The notes: generated by a model not told the origin, from the letters alone. 64,000 nt of DNA from CAVQCA01 sp963710815 (GCA_963710815.1 CAVQCA010000048.1:62001-126000); one strand, 5' to 3'; positions 1 to 8,705 are shown, numbered from the stretch's first letter. Numbers and translations: made by a program.

Positions 1-585
1 GGACTGGCCGACCAGGATGCTGGTGCGGTCGGCCAGTGCCTGCGCCAGCGCCTCGATGCCGGTATTGCGCATCGCGCTGGTCAGCAATGTGTCGTAGCCG
101 ATGGCCGCGTACCCGCGTACACAGGAGGCGGGACCTTCGGCATCCGGGTCGAACAGGTCGCATTTGTTGATGACCAGCAGCGGTGTGGTGCCCGCCAGCT
201 CCGCGGCGATCAGGTAGCGGTCGATCAGGAAGGCATCCAGCGCCGGTTGCGCCGCGGCGACGATTACGATCCGGTCAATGTTGGCGGCCAGCGCGCGGGT
301 CCGGTTCGCGCCGTCGGCACGCTGCAGCACCGTGCGACGCGGCTCGATCTTGCTGATGACGCCCTCCTGTTCACCGACCGGTTCCCAGAGGACCCGGTCA
401 CCGCTGACGGTCTGCGGCAGATTGCGCCGCGCGACACAGCGAACCAGGTTTCGCCCGGCGGCCTCAACCAGCAGGGACTTGCCGTAGTTGACGATAACCA
501 GGCCGGTCTGGCGGGGCGTTTTCGATGCGCCGGCGCGGCCTTTCCCGGCAGGTCTGCGCGCAGCTACGGGCGTGATGGTTGACAT
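1..585 (-). CDS. rsgA: Ribosome small subunit-dependent GTPase RsgA, 3' part outside window
   Basis: RsgA is a circularly permuted GTPase that helps mature the 30S ribosomal subunit in the cytoplasm. I translated 195 codons from the ATG at 585 to the window edge with no stop. They give the OB-fold region (roughly residues 25-95) and then the G4 motif NKCD at 140-143. G4 preceding G1 is the signature of the permuted fold. The frame is cut at VGQS, just where the P-loop should follow. The first 25 residues are a basic extension. The gene sits near orn, as in Escherichia coli. The assignment is secure although the zinc-binding C-terminal domain is not in the window. Confidence 0.93.
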   Translation of the reverse strand, partial: MSTITPVAARRPAGKGRAGASKTPRQTGLVIVNYGKSLLVEAAGRNLVRCVARRNLPQTVSGDRVLWEPVGEQEGVISKIEPRRTVLQRADGANRTRALAANIDRIVIVAAAQPALDAFLIDRYLIAAELAGTTPLLVINKCDLFDPDAEGPASCVRGYAAIGYDTLLTSAMRNTGIEALAQALADRTSILVGQS

Positions 586-630
586 GCCGGCATGAAATCA
601 GCCCGGACGGCGCCTGGGGCGGCGACGGAG

Positions 631-981
631 TCAGTCCGCCTCGGGCAGAAGGCCATCGACCCTTGCGGCGCAGATGAAGTCGTTTTCGGACAGGCCGCCG
701 ATGGCGTGCGTGCTGTAGTGCACCACGCAGCGGTTGTAGCCGACCTCCAGGTCGGGGTGGTGATCCTCGCGGTGGGCGATCCAGGCCAGCGCGTTGACGA
801 AGGCCAGGGTCAGGTAATAGTTCTTGAAGCGGAAGGTGCGGCTGATCGTCTTGTGGTCGTCGGACAGTGTCCAATCGGCATGCAGTTGTCCCAGCAGTTT
901 AACGGCCTGTTCGATGTCCAGCGGCGGCGTCCCGGCTGCGAGTGGAGTGCAATGCATGTATGCCAGATCGGTGGCCGCCAT
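631..981 (-). CDS. phhB: Pterin-4-alpha-carbinolamine dehydratase
   Basis: This 116-residue protein has the length and motifs of the pterin carbinolamine dehydratase family (4a-hydroxytetrahydrobiopterin dehydratase). The enzyme dehydrates 4a-hydroxytetrahydropterin so that the cofactor of phenylalanine hydroxylase can be recycled. The family signature HHPDLEVGYNRC is present around residues 72-83, followed by a conserved His (VVHYSTH). No phenylalanine hydroxylase gene lies in the window, so its role here may be cofactor recycling for another enzyme or the DCoH-like moonlighting seen in the family. It lies between rsgA and the cytochrome gene on the same strand with short gaps, so it may belong to that transcription unit. 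Confidence 0.92.
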   Translation of the reverse strand: MAATDLAYMHCTPLAAGTPPLDIEQAVKLLGQLHADWTLSDDHKTISRTFRFKNYYLTLAFVNALAWIAHREDHHPDLEVGYNRCVVHYSTHAIGGLSENDFICAARVDGLLPEAD

Positions 982-991
982 CGCCTTGAAT

Positions 992-1273
992 CTACTTGAA
1001 ATGGTAATAGGTCTGGTTCAGATAGGCGACCACGTCGTCGACGTCCTCGTCGAACCATTTCAGACCCTGCGACATTTGGCAGCCCCTTACCTGCTTGTTC
1101 AGCCCCTCGAGTGTCGTGATGCTGCGATCCGGGCGGGTATAGACCCGCTGGTCATGGCACTTCGTGCAGTGCTCGCTCACGAGCTTCTTGCCGTTGTCGA
1201 TGTCGGCGGCCAGCAGCGACGATGCCGCGGTCAGCAGCCCGAGGGTGATACCTGTCAATACGAATATTTTCAT
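992..1273 (-). CDS. Small monohaem cytochrome c, periplasmic
   Basis: A 93-residue protein with an N-terminal signal peptide (hydrophobic residues 3-22, cleavage probably after LLAA). The haem-binding motif CTKCH is at 36-40, and Met in GCQMSQG is a likely sixth ligand. Size and pattern fit class I cytochrome c (cytochrome_c5/CccA-like) electron carriers in the periplasm. I chose the ATG at 1273 because it begins the signal peptide. A GTG at 1285 overlapping the stop of the upstream protease gene (GTGA) is the alternative and would add four residues. Partner oxidoreductases are not evident nearby, so the electron-transfer role cannot be narrowed. Confidence 0.85.
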   Translation of the reverse strand: MKIFVLTGITLGLLTAASSLLAADIDNGKKLVSEHCTKCHDQRVYTRPDRSITTLEGLNKQVRGCQMSQGLKWFDEDVDDVVAYLNQTYYHFK

Positions 1274-1281
1274 AGTCAGTC

Positions 1282-2538
1282 TCACGTGGATGCCTGATGC
1301 ATGGTACCGGATATGTGCGAGATGCGCACGGCGGCCGAGGGATGCGAATCATGAAAGGCCGAATACAGCGGATCGGGTGTCAGCGTACTGGCGTTTTCCC
1401 GGTACATCTTGACCAGGGCCCGGGTCAGATCGCTGCCGCTCGACTGGTTGACCGCGTAGGCATCGGCCTCGAACTCGTGCCGGCGTGACAACCGCGCCAT
1501 CAACGGCTGCAGGAAAAGGCTGAAGGGCGGGGCCACCATCGTGAACAGCACCAGCGCCATGTAGGGCGAGGCCTGGCTCGCCCCCAGGCCGTGGTAGAAC
1601 CACCCCTGGTCGGCGAGCCAGCCCAGCAGGGCCAGCCCCGCCAGACTGAAGGCGGCGGTGGTGAACAGGCGCTTCTGGATATGCTTCAGCTTGAAATGCC
1701 CCAGTTCATGGGCGAGCACCGCCTCGATCTCGCCGGGTTCGAGGCTGTTCAGCAGGGTATCGAAGAAGACAATGCGCTTGTTGCGCCCGAAACCGGTGAA
1801 ATAGGCGTTGCCGTGGCCGGAGCGCCGCGAACCGTCCATCACGAAGATGCCCTGGCTCCTGAAGCCGCACTTATCCAGCAATGCCTGGATGCGGCTCTTC
1901 AGCGATTCATTTTCCAGCGGCGAGAATTTGTTGAACAGCGGGGCGATCACGGCGGGATAGGCCCAGAACATGACGAGCGAGAATCCCATCCATACCAGCC
2001 ACACATACAGCCACCAGAGTTGGCCGGCGCTGATCATGAGCCACAGGGCGACCGCGATCAGGGGCGCGCCGATGAGGATCGAGAGCAGCGCGTGTTTGAT
2101 CAGGTCGCTGAAAAACAGGGCAAGCGTCACGCGGTTGAAACCGTAGCGCTGTTCGATGACGAAGGTATGGTACAGGCTGAAGGGCAGTTCGAGGATGGCC
2201 GTAATGGCCATGACGCTGAGCATGAAGCCCACCCCGGTGACGATCACGCCGAAACCGGCGCCGCGCCAGGCCTGGTCGAGCCATTCCAGACCGCCGCCCA
2301 GCGTCCAGCCGAACAGCAGCAGGGCGTCATAGAGAAGTTCCACCATGCCCAGGCGTGTCTTGCTCACGGTGTAGTCGGCGGCCTTGTGATGATCGTCCAG
2401 CGCGATGCGTTCCGCGAAGGCGTCCGGCACGCGGGCGCGGTGGGCGATGACATAAGCCTGCTGCCGACGGGCGAGCCACAACTGGACCAGGGTGGCGGCG
2501 GCAACCACTCCGACAAACAGGATGCTGAAGGTATTCAT
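1282..2538 (-). CDS. M48 family (Ste24-like) membrane zinc metalloprotease
   Basis: This is a 418-residue multi-pass membrane protease of the M48/Ste24 CAAX-endopeptidase type. The zinc motif HELGH is at 277-281, and the third ligand is probably the Glu of RRHEFEADAYA further on. Hydrophobic segments occupy roughly residues 3-22, 70-90, 98-125, 150-200 and 300-350. The N-terminal CAAX-protease region (FVIEQRYGFNRVT) separates it from HtpX, which is shorter. The start is the ATG at 2538; a longer frame begins at 2556 without support. In bacteria these enzymes are thought to take part in membrane protein quality control, but the substrate is unknown. It is divergent from orn. Confidence 0.9.
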   Translation of the reverse strand: MNTFSILFVGVVAAATLVQLWLARRQQAYVIAHRARVPDAFAERIALDDHHKAADYTVSKTRLGMVELLYDALLLFGWTLGGGLEWLDQAWRGAGFGVIVTGVGFMLSVMAITAILELPFSLYHTFVIEQRYGFNRVTLALFFSDLIKHALLSILIGAPLIAVALWLMISAGQLWWLYVWLVWMGFSLVMFWAYPAVIAPLFNKFSPLENESLKSRIQALLDKCGFRSQGIFVMDGSRRSGHGNAYFTGFGRNKRIVFFDTLLNSLEPGEIEAVLAHELGHFKLKHIQKRLFTTAAFSLAGLALLGWLADQGWFYHGLGASQASPYMALVLFTMVAPPFSLFLQPLMARLSRRHEFEADAYAVNQSSGSDLTRALVKMYRENASTLTPDPLYSAFHDSHPSAAVRISHISGTMHQAST

Positions 2539-2581
2539 GCAGTGCACGGACTCCACGGCAGACTCGGTTCAGGGTAGCCTC

Positions 2582-2590
2582 TGGTACAAT
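2582..2590 (+). promoter_or_regulatory. Candidate extended -10 promoter for orn
   Basis: TGGTACAAT matches an extended -10 element (TGn plus TACAAT, one mismatch to the consensus hexamer) about 40 nt before the orn start. No good -35 hexamer is present at the usual spacing, which is common for extended -10 promoters. Location in the divergent gap between the protease gene and orn supports it. Confidence 0.45.
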
Positions 2591-2628
2591 GACAGACAAC
2601 CCCAATGATGGAAAGGAAGTAACGTCCA

Positions 2629-3181
2629 ATGACGCAAGACGCAACCAACCTGGTCTGGATCGACCTGGAAATGACGGGCCTCGATACGTGCGACCGACCA
2701 TATCATCGAGATCGCCACCATCGTCACCGACGCCAGGCTCACTATCCTTGCGGAAGGCCCGGTGATCGCCGTGCATCAGTCCGATGACGTCCTCGCCGCC
2801 ATGGATGAATGGAACACCACCCAGCATACCGGATCCGGACTCACGCAGCGTGTCCGCGAGAGTCGCGTGAGCGAGGCACAGGCCGAATGCCTGACGCTGG
2901 AGTTCCTGTCGCAATACGTGCCGGCGAACGCCTCGCCCATGTGCGGCAACAGCATCTGCCAGGACCGCCGCTTCCTGGCGCGCTGCATGCCGGAACTGGA
3001 ACGCTATTTCCACTACCGCAACCTCGACGTCAGCACGCTCAAGGAACTCGCCCATCGCTGGGTTCCCGAAGTGGCCAGGGGTTTCGTAAAGCAGAGCACC
3101 CACCAGGCGCTGGATGACGTGCGGGATTCCATCCGCGAACTGCAGTACTACCGGGAACGGCTCTTCAATATTCATCCATGA
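2629..3181 (+). CDS. orn: Oligoribonuclease, with a one-base frame break near its start
   Basis: Orn is a DEDD-family 3'-5' exonuclease that degrades di- to short oligoribonucleotides, including pGpG from c-di-GMP turnover. The ATG at 2629 starts a frame encoding LVWIDLEMTGLD, which holds the first catalytic acidic pair. The frame then fails. Removing one base near 2691-2696 joins it to DHIIEIATIVTDA and an intact body to the TGA at 3181, including the HQALDDV region with the last catalytic His and Asp. The repaired length, about 183 residues, matches the family. A sequencing insertion is the simplest explanation. The stop codon lies inside the left end of a hairpin element, so the last few residues may be element-derived. 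Confidence 0.88.
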
Positions 3182-3301
3182 ACACCGTGTTCACCGCAAA
3201 GAACGCAAAGAGCGCAAAGAGCGCAAAGTCTTTAATTATTTTTGTTAAAGAATTTCTCTGCGTTCTTTGCGTCTTTGCGGTGAATTTACATTTTTATAGG
3301 T
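3175..3301. repeat. Hairpin element copy 1 (inverted orientation)
   Basis: Two long arms built of 9-nt units related to ACGCAAAGA (about 3191-3229 and 3253-3284) are complementary across an A/T-rich loop. The outer ends (TCCATGAACACCG on the left, TTTTATAGG on the right) resemble terminal inverted repeats of the other copies. The loop reads in the opposite direction to most copies. It separates convergent orn and the sulfurtransferase gene, so it could act as a bidirectional terminator. Confidence 0.85.
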
Positions 3302-3354
3302 GGAGACTCTTTGAAATGTGAAGATGCCGTCTTGGTTCGCCGCAGGGGCGCGTT

Positions 3355-4173
3355 TCAGGACTCGACCGGCAGGTCGGGGTTGTTGCCCCAGTCCGACCAT
3401 GACCCCGGATAACCCTTCACCCGCGGAAAACCCAGGTACCGCAGGACGATATAGGTGTGCGCCGAGCGATGGTGGGTCTGGCAGTAGGTAATGATCTCCC
3501 GCTCGGGCGTGATGCTGGCTTGCGCGAACAGGTGCTGGAGTTCATCGTCGGGTTTGAACCGGAGGTTGCGTCCTGTATCCATGGCGAGGGTCCACTCCAG
3601 GTTCGCCGCTCCGGGAATATGCCCGCCGCGCTCGGCAAAGCGCCTGGCGCCGCTGAACTCCTCGGCACTGCGCACATCGAGCAGGCCGACCCCGGGATTT
3701 CCCAGCCGCGTGAGGATGTAGGCGCTGTCCGCAACCGGGGCGTCGTTGTGCGCCAGCTCGAAGGTCGATGCGGTGGGTGTCGCCACGGCGTCATTATAGG
3801 GATGACCTTCGTTGGCCCAGGCATGCAGACCGCCGTTGAGGAGGGCGAAGTGCGTGTGGCCGGCGACCTCGAGCGTCCACAGGAACCGCGCCGCGCGCCC
3901 GCCGCCCTCGTCATCATAGGCCACGACGTAGGTGTCCGGCCCGATGCCGAGCGTGGAGAAAAGCCGCTGCAGCGTGCCGTCATCGGGCAATTGGCCCATA
4001 GCCGGTTTGTTGACCGCGACGATCTGGTTATAGTCCACGAAGACGGCCCCGGGGACGTGCAGCTTGCGGTAGGTGTCGGCCTTGCCCAGGTCGACGATCA
4101 GGAGATCTTCCGCATACAGGATGTCTTCGAGCCGGTCCGTTTCGATCAGCCAGGTGGGATGGGTAGTATTCAT
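3355..4173 (-). CDS. Two-domain rhodanese-like sulfurtransferase
   Basis: A 272-residue protein with two rhodanese domains (about 15-125 and 155-268). The catalytic Cys is C231 in the loop YCQTHHRS, and the N-terminal domain lacks a catalytic Cys, as expected of thiosulfate or 3-mercaptopyruvate sulfurtransferases. The active loop differs from the CGSGVTA type of 3-mercaptopyruvate sulfurtransferases and is closer to thiosulfate sulfurtransferases, so I leave it without a symbol. Its ATG overlaps the stop of glcF (4170-4173), so it is co-translated with the glycolate oxidase genes. A functional link to glycolate oxidation is not obvious; supplying sulfane sulfur for iron-sulfur centres is one guess. 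Confidence 0.9.
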   Translation of the reverse strand: MNTTHPTWLIETDRLEDILYAEDLLIVDLGKADTYRKLHVPGAVFVDYNQIVAVNKPAMGQLPDDGTLQRLFSTLGIGPDTYVVAYDDEGGGRAARFLWTLEVAGHTHFALLNGGLHAWANEGHPYNDAVATPTASTFELAHNDAPVADSAYILTRLGNPGVGLLDVRSAEEFSGARRFAERGGHIPGAANLEWTLAMDTGRNLRFKPDDELQHLFAQASITPEREIITYCQTHHRSAHTYIVLRYLGFPRVKGYPGSWSDWGNNPDLPVES

Positions 4174-5405
4174 AATGCCTCGCTAAACAGGGGTTCCAGA
4201 AGTTCGATCCAGTGTCTGACGGGGACGCGGGATGTGCCCGCCAGGTGCATGAGACAGCCAATATTGGCGGTGGCGATGACGTCGGGCTCTCCTGCCTGCA
4301 GCGCCTGGAGCTTGTTGTCCCTCAGTTGCCGGGCGAGCGCCGGCTGCAGGAGAGAGTAGGTGCCGGCCGAGCCGCAGCATAGATGCCGGTCGGCCGTCGG
4401 CGCCAGTTCAAAGCCGGTGCGCACCAGCAGGTCCTCGACGACGCCATCGAGTCTCTGGGCATGCTGCAGCGTACAGGGGGAGTGGAAAGCGATTTTTTTT
4501 TGCGCGTCGGCGGGCGGGCGAAGCTTCCCTTCGAGTGGCTCCCGGGTCACCACCTCGCTCAGGTCCCGGGCCAGGGCGCTGACGCGCGCCGCCTTCTCCG
4601 CATAGACGGCATCCTGCGCCAGCAGCCGCCCGTAGTCCTTGACCTGAGGCGCGCAACCGCTGGCGGTGATCACGATGGCCTCGGCGCCGGCGTGGATCTC
4701 CGGCCACCAGGCGTCGATGTTTTTCCGCATGAACCGCCGCGCCTCGTCCGCGGCGCCCAGGTGATGACTGACGGCGCCGCAGCAGCCGCTGCCGGCGGCA
4801 TTGACGGCGGTGATGCCGAGCGCGTCCAGCACCCGCCGTGTGGCGTGGTTGATCTGCGGGGCGAGTGCCGGCTGCACGCAGCCCTCCAGCAGCAGCATGC
4901 GCCGCCGGTGGTCTCCGCCGGACGCCGACGGCAGGCGCGGCGGCGTGGCGGGAACCTGCCGCCGCATGCCGGCGGGCAGGAGCGGGCGCAACACCTGCCC
5001 CACCCGGAGCAGGACGGTGAACGCCCGCCGGCGGGTGAGAACGAGGCGCAGCACCCGCCGCAGCAGGTACCCGCCGGGCGTGCGTCCCACCTGCCGTTCG
5101 ATCAGCTCCCGTCCGGTGTCGAGCAGGTGGTGATACTCCACGCCGGAGGGACAGGTGGTTTCACAGGCGCGGCAGGTCAGGCATCGGTCGAGGTGCAGCT
5201 GGGTGCGGACCGTGGCGGGCCGACCTTCCAGCACCTGCTTGATGAGGTAGATGCGTCCGCGCGGACCGTCCAGTTCATCGCCGGTGAGCTGGTAGGTCGG
5301 GCAGGTGGCGTTGCAGAAGCCGCAGTGCACGCAATTGCGCAACACCTCGTCGGCTACGCGGCCCGCCGGGGTGGTGAGCAGGGTCTGGAGGGTAGCGGTC
5401 TGCAT
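4170..5405 (-). CDS. glcF: Glycolate oxidase iron-sulfur subunit
   Basis: GlcF carries electrons from the flavoprotein subunits of glycolate oxidase to the membrane quinone pool. The 411-residue product has two ferredoxin-like 4Fe-4S motifs near the N-terminus (CVHCGFCNATCP and CLTCRACETTCP). It also has two cysteine-rich CCG motifs (GCCGAVSHH and CCGSAGTY) in the C-terminal half, matching the family in order and length. It lies between glcE and the sulfurtransferase gene with very short gaps, so it is part of a glcD-glcE-glcF operon read on the minus strand. The run of T at about 4493-4500 gives lysine codons and does not break the frame. Confidence 0.95.
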   Translation of the reverse strand: MQTATLQTLLTTPAGRVADEVLRNCVHCGFCNATCPTYQLTGDELDGPRGRIYLIKQVLEGRPATVRTQLHLDRCLTCRACETTCPSGVEYHHLLDTGRELIERQVGRTPGGYLLRRVLRLVLTRRRAFTVLLRVGQVLRPLLPAGMRRQVPATPPRLPSASGGDHRRRMLLLEGCVQPALAPQINHATRRVLDALGITAVNAAGSGCCGAVSHHLGAADEARRFMRKNIDAWWPEIHAGAEAIVITASGCAPQVKDYGRLLAQDAVYAEKAARVSALARDLSEVVTREPLEGKLRPPADAQKKIAFHSPCTLQHAQRLDGVVEDLLVRTGFELAPTADRHLCCGSAGTYSLLQPALARQLRDNKLQALQAGEPDVIATANIGCLMHLAGTSRVPVRHWIELLEPLFSEAL

Positions 5406-5416
5406 CGTTTATATCG

Positions 5417-6472
5417 TCAGAGTTCCGGGTACATCCGTCCGGGATTGAGGATGCCGGCGGGATCGAAGCTCTGCTTGAGCCGCCGGTGCAACGCGAGCAA
5501 TGCGGCGGGCAAGGGGTGGAATACGTCGTTTCCGTCACCGTGGCGAAACCGCAGGGCATGCCCCCCGGCCGCGGCGGCGGCCTGCCGCAGCGCAATGGCC
5601 TGCAGTCCGGTTTTAACCCAGCGCTGGGCGCCGCCCCAGTCGATGAAACCCTCGCCCTCGAGCGCCAGGGGCGGAGTGGCGGGCGGGACGGACAGTCGCC
5701 ATAAGGGGGCCGGATCGTCGAAAAACGCCAGCCGGTGTTCGCGCAGATCCTCCCAGAACGCGTCGGCCTCCCGGAGTTCCTCGCCGCCAAGTGCGCGTGC
5801 GGCTGCCTTCACCCCCGGTTCGAACCCGGAGAGACGCACCGTCAGCCGGCCGTCGTGATGACAGGCGCCCGAGACCGGCAACGGCGATCCGGCCCAGCGG
5901 TTGAACAGCGCGATGGCCTCGGTGGCGGTGGCTTCCCGTTGCAGCGACAGTTCGGTTTCCGGGCGCGGCAGCACCTTGAGCGAGATGTCGAGCAGCACCG
6001 CGAGCGTGCCGAGCGAGCCGGTCAGGGTGCGCGAGATATCGTACCCGGCGACGTTCTTCATGACCTGTCCACCGAAACGCAGCCGCTTGCCCGTGCCGTT
6101 GAGGCAGGTGATGCCGAGCACGTGATCGCGCACTGCACCGGCATAGGGCCGGCGCGGACCGGACAGGCCGCAGGCGACGGTCCCGCCGAGGGTGGCGCCG
6201 GCGCCGAAGCGTGGCGGATCGAACGCCAGCATCTGGTTCTCCTGCGCGAGCAGCGATTCGAGCGTTGCCAGCGGCGTGCCGGCGCGCGCCGTGACGACCA
6301 GTTCCGCGGGCGAATAGTCGATCACACCGGCGTAGTCGCCGACGTGGAATTCCCCGGCCGGGATCGTCCGGCCGTAGAAGGACTTGCTGCCGCCGCCGCG
6401 GATTGAAAGCGGCGTGGTGTCGCGGCTGGCATGGCGCAGGGTCTCGGCGAATGATTTGATCAGGTGCTGCAT
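5417..6472 (-). CDS. glcE: Glycolate oxidase FAD-binding subunit
   Basis: GlcE is the smaller FAD-binding partner of GlcD. The 351-residue product has a PCMH-type FAD domain: SIRGGGSKSF near residues 22-31, then a region equivalent to TLGGTVACGLSGPRRPY, and MKNVAGYDISRTLTGSLG around 140. The C-terminal half ends with the short motif LKQSFDPAGILNPGRMYP, typical of FAD-linked oxidase C-terminal domains. It follows glcD by 21 nt and precedes glcF by 11 nt, consistent with one operon for oxidising glycolate to glyoxylate, for example after phosphoglycolate formation in an autotroph. Confidence 0.94.
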   Translation of the reverse strand: MQHLIKSFAETLRHASRDTTPLSIRGGGSKSFYGRTIPAGEFHVGDYAGVIDYSPAELVVTARAGTPLATLESLLAQENQMLAFDPPRFGAGATLGGTVACGLSGPRRPYAGAVRDHVLGITCLNGTGKRLRFGGQVMKNVAGYDISRTLTGSLGTLAVLLDISLKVLPRPETELSLQREATATEAIALFNRWAGSPLPVSGACHHDGRLTVRLSGFEPGVKAAARALGGEELREADAFWEDLREHRLAFFDDPAPLWRLSVPPATPPLALEGEGFIDWGGAQRWVKTGLQAIALRQAAAAAGGHALRFRHGDGNDVFHPLPAALLALHRRLKQSFDPAGILNPGRMYPEL

Positions 6473-6493
6473 GCCTCGGTCCGTGCGGCGGGT

Positions 6494-7948
6494 TCAGAAA
6501 CGCTCAAGTTCCGGGTGGGGGAGATTGCCATGGTGCACGTGCATGGCGCCGAACTCGGCGCAGCGGTGCAGTGTCGGGATGGCCTTGCCGGGATTGAGCA
6601 GGCCATGGGGATCGAATGCCCGCTTGACGGCATGAAACTGTTCCAGCTCGTCGCTGTTGAACTGCATGCACATCTGGTTGATCTTCTCCAGCCCCACGCC
6701 GTGCTCGCCGGTGATTGTGCCGCCGGCGGCGACGCATAATTCGAGTATCCTGCCGCCCAGTTCCTCGGTGCGTTCAAGCTCTCCCGGCCGATTGGCGTCG
6801 TAGAGTATCAGCGGGTGCAGGTTGCCGTCACCGGCATGGAAGACATTGCAGACCGGCAGACCGTAGCTGGTCGACAGGTCGCTGATTTCCGCAAGCACCC
6901 TGGCGAGGTGCCGGCGCGGGATGGTGCCGTCCATGCAGTAGTAGTCCGGCGACAGGCGCCCCATGGCCGGGAAGGCGGCCTTGCGGCCGGCCCAGAAGCG
7001 CTGGCGCTCCGTCTCGTCACGGGAGACCTGCAGATCGACCGCGCCGGCCCGGGCGAATACCGTGCGGGTGCGTTCGATCTGGGCGGCCACATCCTCGCAG
7101 GAACCGTCCAGCTCGCATAGCAGGATGGCCGCCGCCTCTTCGGGATAGCCGGTGTGCATGAATTTTTCCACCGCGCGGATGGCCGGACTGTCGAGCAGTT
7201 CGAGCCCCGCCGGGATGATGCCGGCGGCGATGACGTCGGTGACGGCGGCGGCGGCGGATTCGACGGATTCGAAGGCTGCCAGAACGACCTGCGCCGTCCC
7301 GGGTTTCGCCAGCAGCTTGACAGTCACCCCGGTGATGACGCCGAGCAGTCCCTCCGAACCGGTCAGCAGGGCCAGCAGGTCGTAGCCCGGACTGTCGAGC
7401 GCCTCGCTGCCGAGGCTCAGTTGTTCACCCTCGATCGTCAGGATATCGAGTTGCTGGATGTTATGCACGGTCAGGCCGTATTTGAGGCAGTGTATGCCGC
7501 CGGCGTTTTCGGACACATTGCCGCCGATGGAGCAGGCGATCTGCGAAGAGGGATCGGGCGCGTAGTAAAGTCCGTAAGGTTCGGCGGCCTGCGAGATGGA
7601 CTGGTTGGTCACGCCCGGCTCGACGCGCGCGGTGCGGTTGGCGGCATCGATCCCGAGTATCCGGTTGAAGCGCGCCAGGCTGAGCAGTACCCCGTCGGCA
7701 AGGGGCATGGCGCCGCCGGACAGGCCCGTGCCGGCGCCGCGGGCGACAACGGGCACGCGCAATTCGGCGCACGAACGCAACGTCGCCCGAACCTGATCCA
7801 GCGTTTCCGGAAGGACCACGGCCAGCGGCAGTCTGCGATAGGCCGACAGGGCGTCGCATTCGTAGGGGCGCAGGTCTTCCGGTTCAACGAGCAGGCAATG
7901 CGCGGGGAGGCGCCTGCGCAGCAGGGTGATCAATCTGTTGTTCGACAT
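6494..7948 (-). CDS. glcD: Glycolate oxidase subunit GlcD
   Basis: GlcD is the large flavoprotein subunit that oxidises glycolate (or D-lactate) to the 2-oxo acid. The 484-residue product has the PCMH FAD-binding fold with ARGAGTGLSGGAMP near residue 75 and VSENAGGIHCLKYG near 145. It also has the FAD-oxidase C-terminal domain with FHAGDGNLHP and GEHGVGLEK. I chose ATG 7948 because the product then begins at the usual N-terminus; the frame runs upstream to 8008 through Ala-rich sequence without homology. GlcD versus D-lactate dehydrogenase rests on the neighbouring glcE and glcF. It is first in the operon, divergent from the DUF1249 gene. Confidence 0.94.
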   Translation of the reverse strand: MSNNRLITLLRRRLPAHCLLVEPEDLRPYECDALSAYRRLPLAVVLPETLDQVRATLRSCAELRVPVVARGAGTGLSGGAMPLADGVLLSLARFNRILGIDAANRTARVEPGVTNQSISQAAEPYGLYYAPDPSSQIACSIGGNVSENAGGIHCLKYGLTVHNIQQLDILTIEGEQLSLGSEALDSPGYDLLALLTGSEGLLGVITGVTVKLLAKPGTAQVVLAAFESVESAAAAVTDVIAAGIIPAGLELLDSPAIRAVEKFMHTGYPEEAAAILLCELDGSCEDVAAQIERTRTVFARAGAVDLQVSRDETERQRFWAGRKAAFPAMGRLSPDYYCMDGTIPRRHLARVLAEISDLSTSYGLPVCNVFHAGDGNLHPLILYDANRPGELERTEELGGRILELCVAAGGTITGEHGVGLEKINQMCMQFNSDELEQFHAVKRAFDPHGLLNPGKAIPTLHRCAEFGAMHVHHGNLPHPELERF

Positions 7949-8088
7949 GAGTCCATGGTCGTGGTTGAATTCAGCCGCCGCCGCCGCGCGGCCGCATGCC
8001 ATGATCAAGAAACCGTTCGACAGCGCCGATAACCGTCGCCGTACTACAGAATGCCGCCATTGTACACAGGTGTATCAGTTGCGCATCA

Positions 8089-8097
8089 TGCTATGAT
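8089..8097 (+). promoter_or_regulatory. Candidate extended -10 element for the DUF1249 gene
   Basis: TGCTATGAT fits an extended -10 box (TGn plus TATGAT, one mismatch). It ends only 6 nt before the ATG at 8104, so transcription from it would start at or next to the start codon, implying a leaderless message or a later true start. Confidence 0.4.
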
Positions 8098-8103
8098 CAA
8101 ACG

Positions 8104-8625
8104 ATGAAATGCTGCTTGCGACAAGTCGAGTATCATGGCGTGGCACCGAACACGTTCGCCGGCCTGATGGAGTTGTATGAATCGAACTACATCCGGCTGC
8201 GCAACCTCGTGCCGGAGCTCGATGCCATGTCGGCGGTCGCCGTTTCGCAGGCGTCGGGCGCCCTGGATCTTCATCTGAGCGTCATCGAGCGCTGTCGCTT
8301 CACCACGACGCTGGGCCTGACCTACCGCTTCCAGGACGAGACGGGGGTATTCCCGTCGCCTGACATCCGGGTGCGTATCTATCATGACGCCCAGCTCGGC
8401 GAGGTGATCGCCTGCGGCCGGCGTCGTGGTTTGCATCACGCCGAGTACGACTGCCTGCACCACACCTGCTCGCTCACCGAAAAATGGCGTATGAACCGTT
8501 TCCTGCAGAAATGGCTGGGATACTGCCTGAGACAGGGCCATCGCTTTGCGCCGGAACGCCAGTCGCAGCCGTGCCCGGAAACCCCCGGATTCGTCGAGGA
8601 TATACTCCTTACCGCCGAATCCTGA
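8104..8625 (+). CDS. DUF1249 family protein (YqiB-like)
   Basis: A 173-residue cytoplasmic protein without signal or membrane segments. It resembles the DUF1249/YqiB family of gammaproteobacteria: an N-terminal LMELYESNYIRLRNLVPEL region, a central segment with VRIYHDAQLGEV around residues 95-106, and a C-terminal KWRMNRFLQKWLGYCL stretch. The function of the family is unknown; in Escherichia coli it sits beside the nudF-cpdA region, which is not the case here. It is transcribed divergently from glcD and upstream of iscR with a 150-nt gap containing the isc promoter. The start codon is uncertain because a good -10 box lies immediately before it. Confidence 0.85.
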   Translation: MKCCLRQVEYHGVAPNTFAGLMELYESNYIRLRNLVPELDAMSAVAVSQASGALDLHLSVIERCRFTTTLGLTYRFQDETGVFPSPDIRVRIYHDAQLGEVIACGRRRGLHHAEYDCLHHTCSLTEKWRMNRFLQKWLGYCLRQGHRFAPERQSQPCPETPGFVEDILLTAES

Positions 8626-8674
8626 CGGGTATACTGCGCGGTGGATCCTGGCGCTAAAATCCTGCGCAGCCTAC

Positions 8675-8703
8675 TTGATAGTTGCCCCCGACTGACGCAT
8701 ACT
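8675..8703 (+). promoter_or_regulatory. isc operon sigma-70 promoter
   Basis: TTGATA (8675-8680, five of six matches to the -35 consensus) and CATACT (8698-8703, four of six) are separated by 17 nt. The predicted start near 8710 falls inside the IscR operator just downstream, which suits repression by holo-IscR. Confidence 0.65.
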
Positions 8704-8705
8704 TA

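Noticed and set aside
3190..3285. Tandem CGCAAAG units could suggest a CRISPR array or a simple tandem repeat.
   Set aside because: Units are contiguous without spacers, they are mirrored by complementary units to form a hairpin, and the same structure recurs at other sites with conserved outer ends. No cas genes are present.
4383..5858. Long plus-strand open frame (491 codons) opposite glcF and glcE.
   Set aside because: It is the antisense shadow of high-GC genes with clear cysteine motifs on the minus strand, and its translation is Gln/Arg/Gly-rich without family features.
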